From positions 226,810-290,809 of the forward strand of contig NZ_BMVL01000007.1 in assembly GCF_014650695.1 (NCBI RefSeq): a stretch of 64,000 nt of DNA. The letters run 5' to 3'. Of the stretch, positions 1 through 7,547 are shown piece after piece (within the stretch, counting starts at the first letter, position 1; each line of letters begins with the position of its first letter). The notes beneath the pieces were generated by a model that did not search any database, had not been told where the DNA came from, and saw nothing but the letters and a program-made list of their open reading frames with translations. Made by a program: the position numbers and the translations under genes. Source of the DNA: Streptomyces avidinii (GTDB lineage Bacteria; Actinomycetota; Actinomycetes; Streptomycetales; Streptomycetaceae).

Positions 1-563
1 GCGAAGCCCAGCTCGGCCAGCCGCGCGTACGTCCCGCCGGGGCCGGTGTCGACCTGCGTGACGGCCGAGTCCGCGACGACGTCGGACGGCAGGTACGACA
101 TGGCGAACAACACGGGTTTGCCATCGAGCACGAAGCGTCGGCTGCGCGCCCACACGCGAGCCCCCGCGGGAATGCCAAGGGCGTCGGAGAAGCGGCTGTC
201 CGCCTCTTCTTCGCGAACGTCGATCTGATCGACGACCAGCTCCCTGTCCTCGGACTCATCGGACCAGGTCGACCGGCCAGCGCCCCACTGCTCGTGCGCC
301 AGCCGCTGGATGCCGCGGCGGCGCAGGGGCTTGAACGCCCGCACGAACACACCGGCACCCTTCCGTGCCTCCGCGAGACCTTCGTTCTGCAAAACGCCGA
401 GGGCTTGGCGCGCGGTCATCCGGGCGACCTCGTACGTGGCCATGAGGTCGTTCTCGCCGGGCAGCCGATCACCCGGGCCGTATTCGCCCGCTTGGATGGC
501 CGTCCTCAGCGCATCAGCGATCCGCTGGTACTTCGGCTGACGGGTGCCGCCCTGGCTGCTCAT
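1..563 (-). CDS. GntR-family transcriptional regulator with UTRA domain (C-terminus beyond window)
   Basis: The visible 187 residues start MSSQGGTRQPKYQRIADALR. Residues about 10-75 form a GntR winged helix-turn-helix, with the family pattern GDRLPGENDLMATYEVARMT and then ARQALGVLQNEGL. From about residue 85 the protein reads like a UTRA effector domain (GVFVRAFKPLRRR, then ELVVDQIDV and GARVWARSRRF). The ATG at 563 has a purine-rich GAGGAGAGGGAG ribosome site about 10 nt upstream. The gene faces two tiny genes on the other strand. Dyads sharing TCTAGAGA lie in front of both, so autorepression plus control of the divergent pair is inferred. The ligand is unknown. Such regulators are common on Streptomyces integrative elements. 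The gene runs off the window, so its full length cannot be judged. Confidence 0.9.
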   Translation of the reverse strand, partial: MSSQGGTRQPKYQRIADALRTAIQAGEYGPGDRLPGENDLMATYEVARMTARQALGVLQNEGLAEARKGAGVFVRAFKPLRRRGIQRLAHEQWGAGRSTWSDESEDRELVVDQIDVREEEADSRFSDALGIPAGARVWARSRRFVLDGKPVLFAMSYLPSDVVADSAVTQVDTGPGGTYARLAELGF

Positions 564-583
564 GAAACCGATCACTCCCTCTC

Positions 584-595
584 CTCTCTAGACAG
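584..595. promoter_or_regulatory. Candidate GntR operator 1
   Basis: On the minus strand this reads CTGTCTAGAGAG, sharing the TCTAGAGA core with two other copies at 653 and 704. It lies 20-30 nt upstream of the regulator's ATG, where binding would block the regulator's own transcript. Operator function is inferred from repetition and position. Confidence 0.5.
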
Positions 596-652
596 CCTAG
601 GGCCAGAGGTATGCCACCGCACGAACCTGCGTCAGGGACCCCTTTCGCTTAC

Positions 653-664
653 ATCTCTAGAGAT
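653..664. promoter_or_regulatory. Candidate GntR operator 2
   Basis: ATCTCTAGAGAT is a perfect 12-bp palindrome, immediately upstream of the TTGACG hexamer at 668. It shares the flank ACATCTCTAGAGA with the copy at 704. A repressor dimer here would overlap the -35 region of the divergent genes. Confidence 0.6.
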
Positions 665-667
665 CAC

Positions 668-697
668 TTGACGGGGCGCACTCGCGTCAGCTGTAGT
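668..697 (+). promoter_or_regulatory. Candidate promoter of the two small genes
   Basis: TTGACG (668-673), an 18-nt spacer and TGTAGT (692-697) resemble a primary-sigma promoter. It is bracketed by operator 2 on the left and operator 3 on the right, an arrangement suited to repression. The -10 match is weak. Confidence 0.45.
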
Positions 698-703
698 GGA
701 TAC

Positions 704-715
704 ATCTCTAGAGAG
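704..715. promoter_or_regulatory. Candidate GntR operator 3
   Basis: ATCTCTAGAGAG repeats operator 2 with one change at the end and the same ACATC flank. It falls just downstream of the putative -10 box, at the expected transcription start, and 32 nt before the first small gene. Confidence 0.55.
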
Positions 716-746
716 GCTATTCAGAGTGGTCTCGCAAGTGAGGGTG

Positions 747-899
747 ATGGGTATGCCGCATGTGTCCGGCATTGATGCGGATGACGCCCTGTCGGCGAGG
801 GTGGCGGGCATCGGTGAGCCCAGTTCGGATCTGTTGGATCGGGCGCTGGTTGGGTGGGAGCGTTTCGTCGCCACGCTGCGCGGGGTGACGGATGAGTGA
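747..899 (+). CDS. Small hypothetical protein, 50 aa
   Basis: The product (starting MGMPHVSGIDADDALSARVA) is not recognised. The ATG at 747 is chosen because AGTGAGGG sits just upstream. An in-frame GTG at 696 would run through operator 3 and lacks a ribosome site. The gene overlaps the next one by 8 nt (ATGAGTGA), so the two are translationally coupled. It has no signal peptide or membrane segment; composition is mildly acidic with a single WERF patch. Its position opposite a GntR gene and behind candidate operators suggests a repressor-controlled small-protein pair, perhaps from an integrative element. Confidence 0.6.
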   Translation: MGMPHVSGIDADDALSARVAGIGEPSSDLLDRALVGWERFVATLRGVTDE

Positions 900-1098
900 T
901 CGGTACGAGTACCTGCCGCACCGACTCCTGCGCCGCCGTGTCAGGGACATCGCCTCCGGGGTCGAAGGCGAGTTGATGGCCGTGGTCAACGAGAACGTCT
1001 CGGGCGCAGGCGTGGAGCGCTGGATGGAGCTTGCTTATATCCGTGCCGCCTCCGGCCGTGAGTTCACTACCTCGGTCGCCAACGTGGAGCCTGCCTGA
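892..1098 (+). CDS. Small hypothetical protein, 68 aa
   Basis: The product (starting MSDRYEYLPHRLLRRRVRDI) is unrecognised. It begins inside the stop region of the preceding small gene (ATGAGTGA), the typical arrangement of a coupled pair. The first 20 residues are strongly basic. The remainder (EGELMAVVNENV, then ERWMELAYIRAASGREFTT) alternates hydrophobic and polar residues like a small beta-rich domain. There is no export signal. It should be co-expressed with its upstream partner under the GntR regulator; function is unknown. Confidence 0.65.
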   Translation: MSDRYEYLPHRLLRRRVRDIASGVEGELMAVVNENVSGAGVERWMELAYIRAASGREFTTSVANVEPA

Positions 1099-1369
1099 TC
1101 AAGGGACGCCAGAACCCTGACGGGCGGACTCGGCTTCACGACGAAATGGCCGAGGACGGGCCCGTCAGCACCTTCTGCCTGCCTCGGACGGTCGTCGGGC
1201 GTAGGCATCGAGAAGCGCGTAGCGGTCGTGGGCGGTTTATGTCCGGCCCAGGACGGGCTGGAGACGCTGAGAGCTGAGGAGCGCGTAGCGATTGGACGCG
1301 CTCCCCCGACCCGGGAGGCCACTCGGGAGGGTCCCCGTCTCGGGAATGGGACCGCCCCTGACCCTGGTG

Positions 1370-1382
1370 CGCATCTCTGATG
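1370..1382. repeat. 13-bp direct repeat, copy 1
   Basis: CGCATCTCTGATG, repeated exactly at 1571. It contains CATCTCT, the left half of the candidate GntR operators. It is either a degenerate operator or a short boundary repeat. Confidence 0.45.
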
Positions 1383-1570
1383 TCCCCGTCCGTGAAGGCT
1401 CGGTCCCGGCCCGTTCCTTTGGGGGTTTCCCGGCAGTCTTCGTATGTCCGGGGCGGGACGGTCGGTCAAGGGTGGAGCGCAGCGACATCGCGAAGCGACG
1501 CGACGAAGGAGCGCCCTTGAGGGACCGGCACGACACGGAGAGACGATGAGACTGACGGGAAACCCCCATA

Positions 1571-1583
1571 CGCATCTCTGATG
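1571..1583. repeat. 13-bp direct repeat, copy 2
   Basis: Exact copy of the 13-mer at 1370, 201 bp away. It lies 10 bp before the terminator hairpin of the first conserved chromosomal gene, where the accessory and core regions appear to meet. Confidence 0.45.
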
Positions 1584-1592
1584 CCGACCGCT

Positions 1593-1613
1593 CGGCTCCC
1601 GCCCCCGGAGCCG
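1593..1613 (-). terminator. Hairpin downstream of the deacetylase pair
   Basis: CGGCTCC and GGAGCCG form a 7-bp stem around a 7-nt loop, just past the stop of the leftward gene ending at 1619. There is no clear U-tract, as is usual in Streptomyces. Confidence 0.5.
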
Positions 1614-1618
1614 TGCCC

Positions 1619-2503
1619 CTAGAGGTAGTCCTCCAGGCGGCCGATGCGGTAGCCCTGTTCCTGGATGCGCTGGAGCATGCGCGTCGTCATCTGGGTTTCC
1701 GTCGCGCCCTTGAGCTCACCGGGGCCGCGGAAGTGGGCGAGGATGATGTCGCCCGGCTTGAGGGCGGAGCCCTCGGCGTACTGGAAGTTGTTGATCTGCA
1801 TCGAGACCCGCCACAGGACCAGGGACGAGACTCCGCACTCCGAGGCCGCCCGGAGGGTGTCGTCGTTGTAGTTGCCGAAGGGCGGGCGGAACAGCGGCGG
1901 GCGCTGGCCGAAGCGCTTCTCCAGGCGGTCCTGCTGGCCGCATATCTCCTTCTTCTGCCCTTCGAAGGACAGGGTGCGGAGGTTCGGGTGCGACAGCGTG
2001 TGGTTGTTTATCGTGCTCGACGAGCCATTGTCCCGGAGCTTCTCGAAGTGCCCGTAGTCCGACGAGGCGACGCTGTCCGTGAGGAACATGCTGATCGGCA
2101 GCTTGAGGTCGGCCGCCATCTTCAGGAACTCGGGGTCCTTCTCGGCGCCGTCGTCGAAGGTCAGGAAGACGACCTTGTCGTCCGCCGGTACGGGTATTCG
2201 GTCTATCACCGGGACCTTGCCCGCGCCCGGCTTCGGGATCTGCGGCTTCTGGGCCGGCTTGGGTGCGTACTGGAGGGGGGCCGTCAGGCCCCACTTCTTG
2301 TACGCCTCGTCGGATGCGCCCCCCGGCGCCGCCGATGCGCCGGAAGCGGCCGGAGACGGCGTGGCGCCACCGGCGTCCGGTGTCGCCTCCGCCGTCTTGC
2401 GGCCCAGTCGTTCGGTGGTGTCGACGTTGTCCCCGCACCCCGTCAGGGACAGCGCGAGCGCGCCGGCCGCCAGCGTTCCGACTACCAACCGGCGCGCACG
2501 CAT
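1619..2503 (-). CDS. NodB-type polysaccharide deacetylase lipoprotein (second of tandem pair)
   Basis: The 294-residue protein has a lipoprotein signal: a basic N-terminus, a hydrophobic stretch and the lipobox LTGC at about residue 22. An Ala/Pro-rich linker follows. The catalytic domain has NodB motifs: LTFDDG (catalytic and metal Asp), HTLSHP (metal His pair), RPPFGNYN, and a C-terminal LAHF carrying the last His. It would remove N- or O-acetyl groups from cell-wall glycan outside the membrane; the exact substrate is unknown. ATG 2503 shares its A with the upstream stop (TGATG). The ribosome site GGAGGA lies in the upstream gene's last codons, so translation is coupled. A GTG one codon earlier is possible. 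Confidence 0.88.
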   Translation of the reverse strand: MRARRLVVGTLAAGALALSLTGCGDNVDTTERLGRKTAEATPDAGGATPSPAASGASAAPGGASDEAYKKWGLTAPLQYAPKPAQKPQIPKPGAGKVPVIDRIPVPADDKVVFLTFDDGAEKDPEFLKMAADLKLPISMFLTDSVASSDYGHFEKLRDNGSSSTINNHTLSHPNLRTLSFEGQKKEICGQQDRLEKRFGQRPPLFRPPFGNYNDDTLRAASECGVSSLVLWRVSMQINNFQYAEGSALKPGDIILAHFRGPGELKGATETQMTTRMLQRIQEQGYRIGRLEDYL

Positions 2504-3450
2504 CACAGATAGTCCTCCAGGCGAGCCACGGCATACCCCTTGTCCGTGACGGTCTTCATGACATGACGGATCATGTCAGGCATCGTGCCCTTCCAGTCTT
2601 CCTTACCCCGGAAGTGAGTGAGGATGATGTCACCGGGGTGCAGATCGCGGTCCCACTCCCGATAGTCCATCCGGTTGGTGAACGCCTCCGCGTTCCACAG
2701 CGGGACCGCCTTGATGCCGCAGGACTTCGCCGCGCGCAGGGTGTCCTGGTTGTAGTTGCCGTACGGCGGCCGGAAGAGGGTCGGCCGCTTGCCGAACTGC
2801 TTCTGGATGGTGTCCTGCTGTCCGCAGATCTCCTCGCGCTGCTGCTCGTACGACAGGCCCGGCATGTAGCGGTGGTTGAGCGTGTGGTTGTTCAGGGTGA
2901 CGCCCGCGTCCTGCATCTTCTTGAAGTACGGGTAGTTGTCCCGTACGACGTAGTCGCTCAGGAAGGCCGTGTACGGGATCTTGAGCTCCTGCATCATCTT
3001 CAGGAACTCGGGGTCCTTCTCCGAGCCGTCGTCGATCGTCAGGAAGACGACCTTGTCCTCGGTCGGGACGGTGGTGAAGACGTTGGGGTACTCCTCCTGA
3101 TCCTCCACCTCGAAGCCGTCGCGCGTGGTGATCTCGGGCTTCTCCTTCGGCGCCGGCGGAGCGGCGAGCGGGGTCTTGCGCAGGCCCCACTTCTTCGCCG
3201 CGACGACGCGCGCCTGCTGGGCCGCCTTGGCCTTCTCGGCGGCGCTGAGCGCGCCCGCGGCGCCCGCTTCCGCAGCCTTGGCGGCCTTCGCCTTCGCGGC
3301 CTTGTCCGGCCCGGAGTCCCCGGATCCGCAGGCCGTTCCGAGGGCGGCGACGAGCAGGGCTGCGACGGCCACCCCGAACCGGCCGCGCGGACCTGCCGCG
3401 TACCGGTGACCCTGTTGCGACTTATTTCCCTTTTGTCGTACTAGCTGCAT
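2503..3450 (-). CDS. NodB-type polysaccharide deacetylase lipoprotein (first of tandem pair)
   Basis: From the ATG at 3450 the protein has 315 residues: a basic leader, a hydrophobic segment and the lipobox LGTAC, then an Ala/Lys-rich linker. The NodB domain has LTIDDG, HTLNHR (the usual Pro after the second His is Arg), RPPYGNYN and LTHF. It closely parallels the downstream neighbour: both carry KKWGL before the domain, EKDPEFLKM after the Asp pair and a LEDYL C-terminus. They are therefore duplicated paralogues. The frame stays open upstream to 3531, but 3450 puts the signal peptide at the N-terminus. It should act on cell-wall glycan at the outer membrane face. Confidence 0.87.
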   Translation of the reverse strand: MQLVRQKGNKSQQGHRYAAGPRGRFGVAVAALLVAALGTACGSGDSGPDKAAKAKAAKAAEAGAAGALSAAEKAKAAQQARVVAAKKWGLRKTPLAAPPAPKEKPEITTRDGFEVEDQEEYPNVFTTVPTEDKVVFLTIDDGSEKDPEFLKMMQELKIPYTAFLSDYVVRDNYPYFKKMQDAGVTLNNHTLNHRYMPGLSYEQQREEICGQQDTIQKQFGKRPTLFRPPYGNYNQDTLRAAKSCGIKAVPLWNAEAFTNRMDYREWDRDLHPGDIILTHFRGKEDWKGTMPDMIRHVMKTVTDKGYAVARLEDYL

Positions 3451-3605
3451 AGCAGCGCATCCTGGCACCCGACACACGGGCTCCCCGGAAGACACCGCGA
3501 ACGCGGTCGCACCTTCCTTCGACTGGCCCACACCCGTCCGCCGCGGGGCTCCCTCCCGGCCTCCCCCGCAGCCCTCCCGTGCCGTCCCCGGTCCGGCCCG
3601 TCGCC

Positions 3606-3611
3606 GACAAT
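3606..3611 (+). promoter_or_regulatory. Candidate -10 box of a leaderless transcript
   Basis: GACAAT lies exactly 6 nt before GTG 3618, and no ribosome site is present. The same GACAATGG-N4-GTG arrangement precedes coaA at 16224. Confidence 0.45.
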
Positions 3612-3617
3612 GGACCC

Positions 3618-4838
3618 GTGACCCCCGAAGACTTCGCCGCCCTCCTCACCCCCGAGGGCCGCGCCCTCCTCGACTCGCTCCGCGACTACGACCCCGCCCA
3701 GGAGCTGGCCGTCGCCACCCGGCTGCGCCGCGAACACCCCGCCGGGCTGGTCTCCGCCGCGCTCGGGCAGGCCCGGCTGCGGCAGCGCGCGGTGGCGAAG
3801 TTCGGCGCCGAGGACGCCTTCCGGATGTACTTCACGCCCGGCGGCGGCGAGATGGCCACCCGCGCGTCCGTGGCCTCGTATCGGGCCGAGCGGCTCGCGG
3901 CCCTCGGCGTACGCAGCCTCGCGGACCTGTGCTGCGGGATCGGCGGGGACGCCCTCGCGCTGGCCCGGCTCGGCATCCGGGTGCTCGCGGTGGACCACGA
4001 CCCGCTCACCGTCGCCGTCGCGCGGGCCAACGCCGAGGTGCTGGGGCTGGCGGACCTGATCGAGGTCCGGGAGGCGGACGTGACGGAGGTGGACACTTCC
4101 GGCTACGACGCGGTCTTCATCGACCCGGCCCGGCGCGGGGGGCGCGGCCGGATCTTCGACCCCGAGTCGTACTCGCCGCCGCTGTCGTGGGCGGTCGAGA
4201 CGGCCCGTGCGGCGAAGTACGCCGCCATCAAGATCGCCCCCGGGATCCCGCACGAGGCCGTGCCTCCGGAGGCCGAGGCCGAGTGGATCTCCGACCAGGG
4301 TGACGTCAAGGAGGCCGTGCTCTGGTTCGGGACCGCCCCGGGGACCGTGCGCGCCACCCTGCTCCCCGGGCCGCGCGGGCTGCACACCGCCGATCCGCTC
4401 CCCGATCCGGCGGCCGGGCCGGTCGGCCGCTGGCTCTACGAGCCCGACGGCGCCGTCATCCGCGCCCACCTCGTCGCCGAGGTCGCCGGGGAGCTGGACG
4501 GCCGGCTGATCGACCCGACCATCGCCTACATCACCGCCGACGAACTGCGCGCGACGCCGTACGCGACGCCGTACGAGATCACCGACGTGCTGCCCTTCGG
4601 CCTGAAGAAGCTGAAGGCGCTGCTGCGCGAGCGCGGGGTCGGGATCCTGACCGTGAAGAAGCGCGGCTCGGCGATCGAGCCCGAGGAGCTGCGCCGCAAG
4701 GTCAAGCCGCAGGGGCCGAACTCCGCGACCGTCTTCCTGACCCGGGTGGCGGGGGCTCCCTCGATGCTGATCGGCGCCCCGGCCGTACCCCCCTCCGTGC
4801 CGGCTGCCGTACCGCCTGCGGCGACGCCCGGCCGGTGA
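3618..4838 (+). CDS. Class I SAM-dependent methyltransferase with THUMP-like C-terminal domain
   Basis: The 406-residue protein has a Rossmann methyltransferase core. Motif I is LADLCCGIGGDALALARLG at about residue 100; it is followed by VLAVDHDP (acidic residue for the SAM ribose) and DAVFIDPARRGGRGR at motif IV. The C-terminus (LPFGLKKLKALLRERGVG, then VKKRGSAIEPEELRRK) matches the THUMP-like domain that usually accompanies RNA or cofactor methyltransferases in actinobacteria. GTG 3618 is preferred over the ATG at 3579 because a -10-like box sits 6 nt upstream. The gene is divergent from the deacetylases. The methylated substrate is not known. Confidence 0.8.
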   Translation: MTPEDFAALLTPEGRALLDSLRDYDPAQELAVATRLRREHPAGLVSAALGQARLRQRAVAKFGAEDAFRMYFTPGGGEMATRASVASYRAERLAALGVRSLADLCCGIGGDALALARLGIRVLAVDHDPLTVAVARANAEVLGLADLIEVREADVTEVDTSGYDAVFIDPARRGGRGRIFDPESYSPPLSWAVETARAAKYAAIKIAPGIPHEAVPPEAEAEWISDQGDVKEAVLWFGTAPGTVRATLLPGPRGLHTADPLPDPAAGPVGRWLYEPDGAVIRAHLVAEVAGELDGRLIDPTIAYITADELRATPYATPYEITDVLPFGLKKLKALLRERGVGILTVKKRGSAIEPEELRRKVKPQGPNSATVFLTRVAGAPSMLIGAPAVPPSVPAAVPPAATPGR

Positions 4839-4862
4839 AGTGAGCGCGCCCGGCGGCTCCGG

Positions 4863-5135
4863 TCAGGCTCCGTCGACCTCCACCGACTCGAACCGCCAGC
4901 GGTGCACCGCCCGCGTGATCAGGTCGGCCGCGGGCTCGGGCAGTTCGGGGAGGTCCGCCGCCACGCCCTCGGCGGCCTCCCACCAGGTGATCACGAGGAC
5001 CCGGTCCTGCGGGGCCCGGAAAACCTCGCGGCGCACCGGCTCCCGCGCCAGGATCTGGGCGCGGGCCCACTCCAGCAGTTCGTTGCCCCGGCCGTCGGCG
5101 GCCCGGGCCTCCCACATCAGCGCGACGGTGCTCAC
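4863..5135 (-). CDS. Small ABM-like protein (dimeric alpha/beta-barrel), 90 aa
   Basis: The product (VSTVALMWEARAADGRGNEL...) has the size and strand-helix-strand rhythm of antibiotic-biosynthesis-monooxygenase-like dimeric barrels, including a VLVITWWEAAEG central strand. GTG 5135 overlaps the tsaD stop (GTGA), so it is translationally coupled to tsaD and is the last gene of the tsaB-rimI-tsaD run. No catalytic residue can be assigned. The family call rests on pattern and length only. Confidence 0.65.
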   Translation of the reverse strand: MSTVALMWEARAADGRGNELLEWARAQILAREPVRREVFRAPQDRVLVITWWEAAEGVAADLPELPEPAADLITRAVHRWRFESVEVDGA

Positions 5136-6271
5136 GAGTACAGGTTGTCCTTGCTCAGTTCGTGCACGTGGTCGTGGGCGTGGCCGTGGCCGTGCCCGTG
5201 CCCGTGCTCGTGTTCGTGCTCGTGGGACGTCCCCGGCACGTGCGGGTCCGTGACCGGGAGCGAGGAGTCCGCCGACAGGTCCCAGTCCGAGGCGGGCCTG
5301 TTCCGCTTGACCATCTCGGCGCCCAGCGCCGCCACCATCGCGCCGTTGTCCGTGCACAGCTTCGGCCGCGGTACGCGCAGCACGATCCCCGCGGCGTCGC
5401 ACCGCTCCTGCGCCAGTGAGCGCAGCCGGGAGTTGGCCGCGACGCCGCCGCCGATCATCAGGTGGTCGACGCCCTCGTCCTTGCAGGCCCGGATCGCCTT
5501 GCGCGTCAGCACGTCCACCACGGCCTCCTGGAAGGACGCGGCCACATCGCGCACCGGAACGTCCTCGCCCGCCTTGCGCTTCGCCTCGATCCAGCGGGCG
5601 ACGGCCGTCTTCAGCCCGGAGAAGGAGAAGTCGTACGCGGCGTCGCGCGGGCCCGTCAGCCCGCGCGGGAAGTTGATCGCCTTCGGGTCGCCCTCGCGCG
5701 CGAGCCGGTCGATGACCGGACCGCCGGGGAAGCCCAGCTGGAGCACGCGCGCGATCTTGTCGAAGGCCTCGCCCGCCGCGTCGTCGATGGTCGCGCCGAG
5801 CGGCCGTACGTCGGAGGTGATGTCCGGGGCCAGCAGCAGCGAGGAGTGCCCGCCGGACACCAGCAGGGCCATCGTCGGCTCCGGCAGCGGCCCGTGTTCC
5901 AGCTGGTCCACGCAGATGTGGGAGGCCAGGTGGTTCACCCCGTACAGCGGCTTGCCCAGCGCGTACGCGTAGGCCTTGGCCGCCGAGACGCCCACGAGCA
6001 GGGCGCCCGCGAGACCGGGACCCGCGGTGACGGCGATGCCGTCGAGGTCGCGGGCGCTGACCCCGGCTTCCTTGAGGGCGCGCTCGATGGTGGGGACCAT
6101 CGCCTCCAGGTGGGCCCGCGAGGCCACCTCGGGCACGACGCCGCCGAAGCGCGCGTGCTCGTCGACGCTCGACGCGATCGCGTCCGCGAGCAGGGTGGTG
6201 CCGCGGACGACGCCGACGCCGGTCTCGTCGCAGGAGGTCTCGATGCCGAGGACGAGCGGTTCGTCAGCCAT
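5132..6271 (-). CDS. tsaD: tRNA N6-adenosine threonylcarbamoyltransferase TsaD
   Basis: This 379-residue ASKHA protein transfers the threonylcarbamoyl group to A37 of ANN-decoding tRNAs. Visible signatures are LGIETSCDETGVGVV at the N-terminus, the metal motif NHLASH (H114, H118), LLVSGGHSSL, GGGVAANSRLR and the distal CTDNGAM metal Asp. ATG 6271 overlaps the rimI stop by 8 nt; the ATG three codons upstream lacks better spacing. The order tsaB-rimI-tsaD, with overlaps, indicates one transcript. The oddity is a C-terminal extension of about 35 residues holding 11 alternating histidines, (HE)3(HG)4 and then HAHDHVHE, outside the catalytic fold. Confidence 0.96.
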   Translation of the reverse strand: MADEPLVLGIETSCDETGVGVVRGTTLLADAIASSVDEHARFGGVVPEVASRAHLEAMVPTIERALKEAGVSARDLDGIAVTAGPGLAGALLVGVSAAKAYAYALGKPLYGVNHLASHICVDQLEHGPLPEPTMALLVSGGHSSLLLAPDITSDVRPLGATIDDAAGEAFDKIARVLQLGFPGGPVIDRLAREGDPKAINFPRGLTGPRDAAYDFSFSGLKTAVARWIEAKRKAGEDVPVRDVAASFQEAVVDVLTRKAIRACKDEGVDHLMIGGGVAANSRLRSLAQERCDAAGIVLRVPRPKLCTDNGAMVAALGAEMVKRNRPASDWDLSADSSLPVTDPHVPGTSHEHEHEHGHGHGHGHAHDHVHELSKDNLYS

Positions 6272-6767
6272 TGCTCTCACTGCTCTCAGTTCGTGCTTGT
6301 GCGGGGTCGGTCAGTCGCATGACGAGCGCGTCGACGTTGCCGGGTTGGTAGTAGCCGCGCCGGAAGCCGATGGGCTCGAAGCCGAAGCGCTCGTAGAGCT
6401 TCTGGGCGCGGGTGTTGTCCACCCGTACCTCCAGCAGCACCTCGGCACATTCGAACGCAGTGGCGGCGCGCAGCAGGTCGGTCAGGAGCCGGGCGCCGAG
6501 CCCGGTCCCCCACTGGTCGCGCGCGGCCGCGATGGTCTGTACGTCGGCCAGGTCGCCGGCGGCGGCCAGTCCGGCGTAGCCGACCAGGCGGCCCGTCCCG
6601 TCCTCGGCGACGATGTAGCGGCGCGTGGCCTGCGGGCCTCGGGCGTGGGCGAGTTCGGACCAGAACATCCCGGCGGACCAGGCGTCCTCGGGGAACAGCT
6701 CGTGCTCCAGTTCCAGCACGGGTCCGATGTCCCACCAGCGCATCTCACGCAGCGTGTGGGACGTCAC
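6264..6767 (-). CDS. rimI: GNAT N-acetyltransferase, RimI family
   Basis: The 167-residue GNAT protein resembles RimI, which acetylates the N-terminal alanine of ribosomal protein S18. The acetyl-CoA pyrophosphate loop is visible as QWGTGLGARLL, followed by VLLEVRVDNTRAQKLYERFGF, the typical RimI wording around strand 5 and the catalytic Tyr. GTG 6767 overlaps the tsaB stop in a GTGA junction; the open frame upstream is merely antisense coding. It sits between tsaB and tsaD, the standard bacterial arrangement. Confidence 0.93.
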   Translation of the reverse strand: MTSHTLREMRWWDIGPVLELEHELFPEDAWSAGMFWSELAHARGPQATRRYIVAEDGTGRLVGYAGLAAAGDLADVQTIAAARDQWGTGLGARLLTDLLRAATAFECAEVLLEVRVDNTRAQKLYERFGFEPIGFRRGYYQPGNVDALVMRLTDPAQARTESSESNG

Positions 6768-7426
6768 TGCGGGGTGACCACCTTGTAGTTCTTCGGCACC
6801 TGCGCGTCGGGCCGGCGCAGGTAGAGCGGGGTCGGAGGCAGGAACTCCAGGCCGGCGGCCAGTCGTTCCGCGGCCAGTGAGGCCAGCGCGCCGGCCGACT
6901 GGTGCTCGGGGCCCCGGGCGTCCGGGAAGACCTCGGGGTAGAGGAGCGCGCCCTGGCCGACGGCGGGCAGGCCCGCGACCTGCTCGGCGATGTCGGCCGG
7001 CCGGTCCACGGCTGGCTCGCCGACGCGCGTGCGCGGGTCCTCGTACCGGGCCCAGTAGACCTCCTTGCGCCGTGCGTCGGTGGCGACGACGAAGGGGCCT
7101 TCGACCCCGGCGGCCCCTGCGGCGTGGGCGAGGCCGTCGAGGGTGCACAGGCCGTGCACGGGCACGCCGAGGACGGCGGCGAAGGTGGAGGCGGTGACGA
7201 GGCCGACGCGCAGCCCGGTGTAGGGGCCGGGCCCGACGCCGACGACGACGCCGGTGACGGCTTCGAGCGTGACCCCGGCCTCGGCGAGGACCTTGTCCAC
7301 GGAGGGCAGCAGGAGCTCCCCGTGGCGGCGGGCGTCGACCTGGTTCGACTCGGCGACGACGGACTCACCGTCGTGCAGGGCGACGGTGACGGCGGGCGTG
7401 GCGGTATCTACGGCGAGCAAGAGCAC
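6764..7426 (-). CDS. tsaB: tRNA threonylcarbamoyladenosine biosynthesis protein TsaB
   Basis: The 220-residue ASKHA pseudo-enzyme scaffolds TsaD in t6A synthesis. The N-terminus LLLAVDTATPAVTVALHDG and the segment GVVVGVGPGPYTGLRVGL are family hallmarks; as expected it lacks the metal His pair of TsaD. GTG 7426 follows TAGGCT by 6 nt with no ribosome site, suggesting a leaderless first gene for tsaB-rimI-tsaD and the small ABM-like gene. Confidence 0.95.
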   Translation of the reverse strand: MLLLAVDTATPAVTVALHDGESVVAESNQVDARRHGELLLPSVDKVLAEAGVTLEAVTGVVVGVGPGPYTGLRVGLVTASTFAAVLGVPVHGLCTLDGLAHAAGAAGVEGPFVVATDARRKEVYWARYEDPRTRVGEPAVDRPADIAEQVAGLPAVGQGALLYPEVFPDARGPEHQSAGALASLAAERLAAGLEFLPPTPLYLRRPDAQVPKNYKVVTPQ

Positions 7427-7432
7427 GCGAAC

Positions 7433-7438
7433 AGCCTA
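7433..7438 (-). promoter_or_regulatory. Candidate -10 box for leaderless tsaB
   Basis: TAGGCT on the minus strand fits TANNNT and ends 6 nt before the tsaB GTG. Confidence 0.5.
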
Positions 7439-7547
7439 CGACTCCGGCGGCCGCGCCCCTTGCGGCCGGTCTGGGAGCAGGGTGGCTGCTACCTTTCGAC
7501 CGGGGTATCGAACGTGGTACCAGTCCGGCGCGGAGAGGTGGAGCAAG

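Larger units (their letters stand above)
1099..1592. other. About 500-bp gene-free stretch
   Basis: No reading frame here has convincing start context or recognisable content. The stretch contains short tandem-like wording (GCGCGTAGCG at about 1217 and 1279; GGAGCGCAGCGACATCGCG at about 1472) and two copies of CGCATCTCTGATG. Low-complexity flanks like this are frequent beside accessory insertions in Streptomyces. It separates the GntR module from conserved chromosomal genes. Confidence 0.5.

Noticed and set aside
1099..1600. tRNA gene or attachment site for an integrative element
   Set aside because: No cloverleaf, T-loop or CCA-like end could be found on either strand, so the accessory-edge idea rests on content only.
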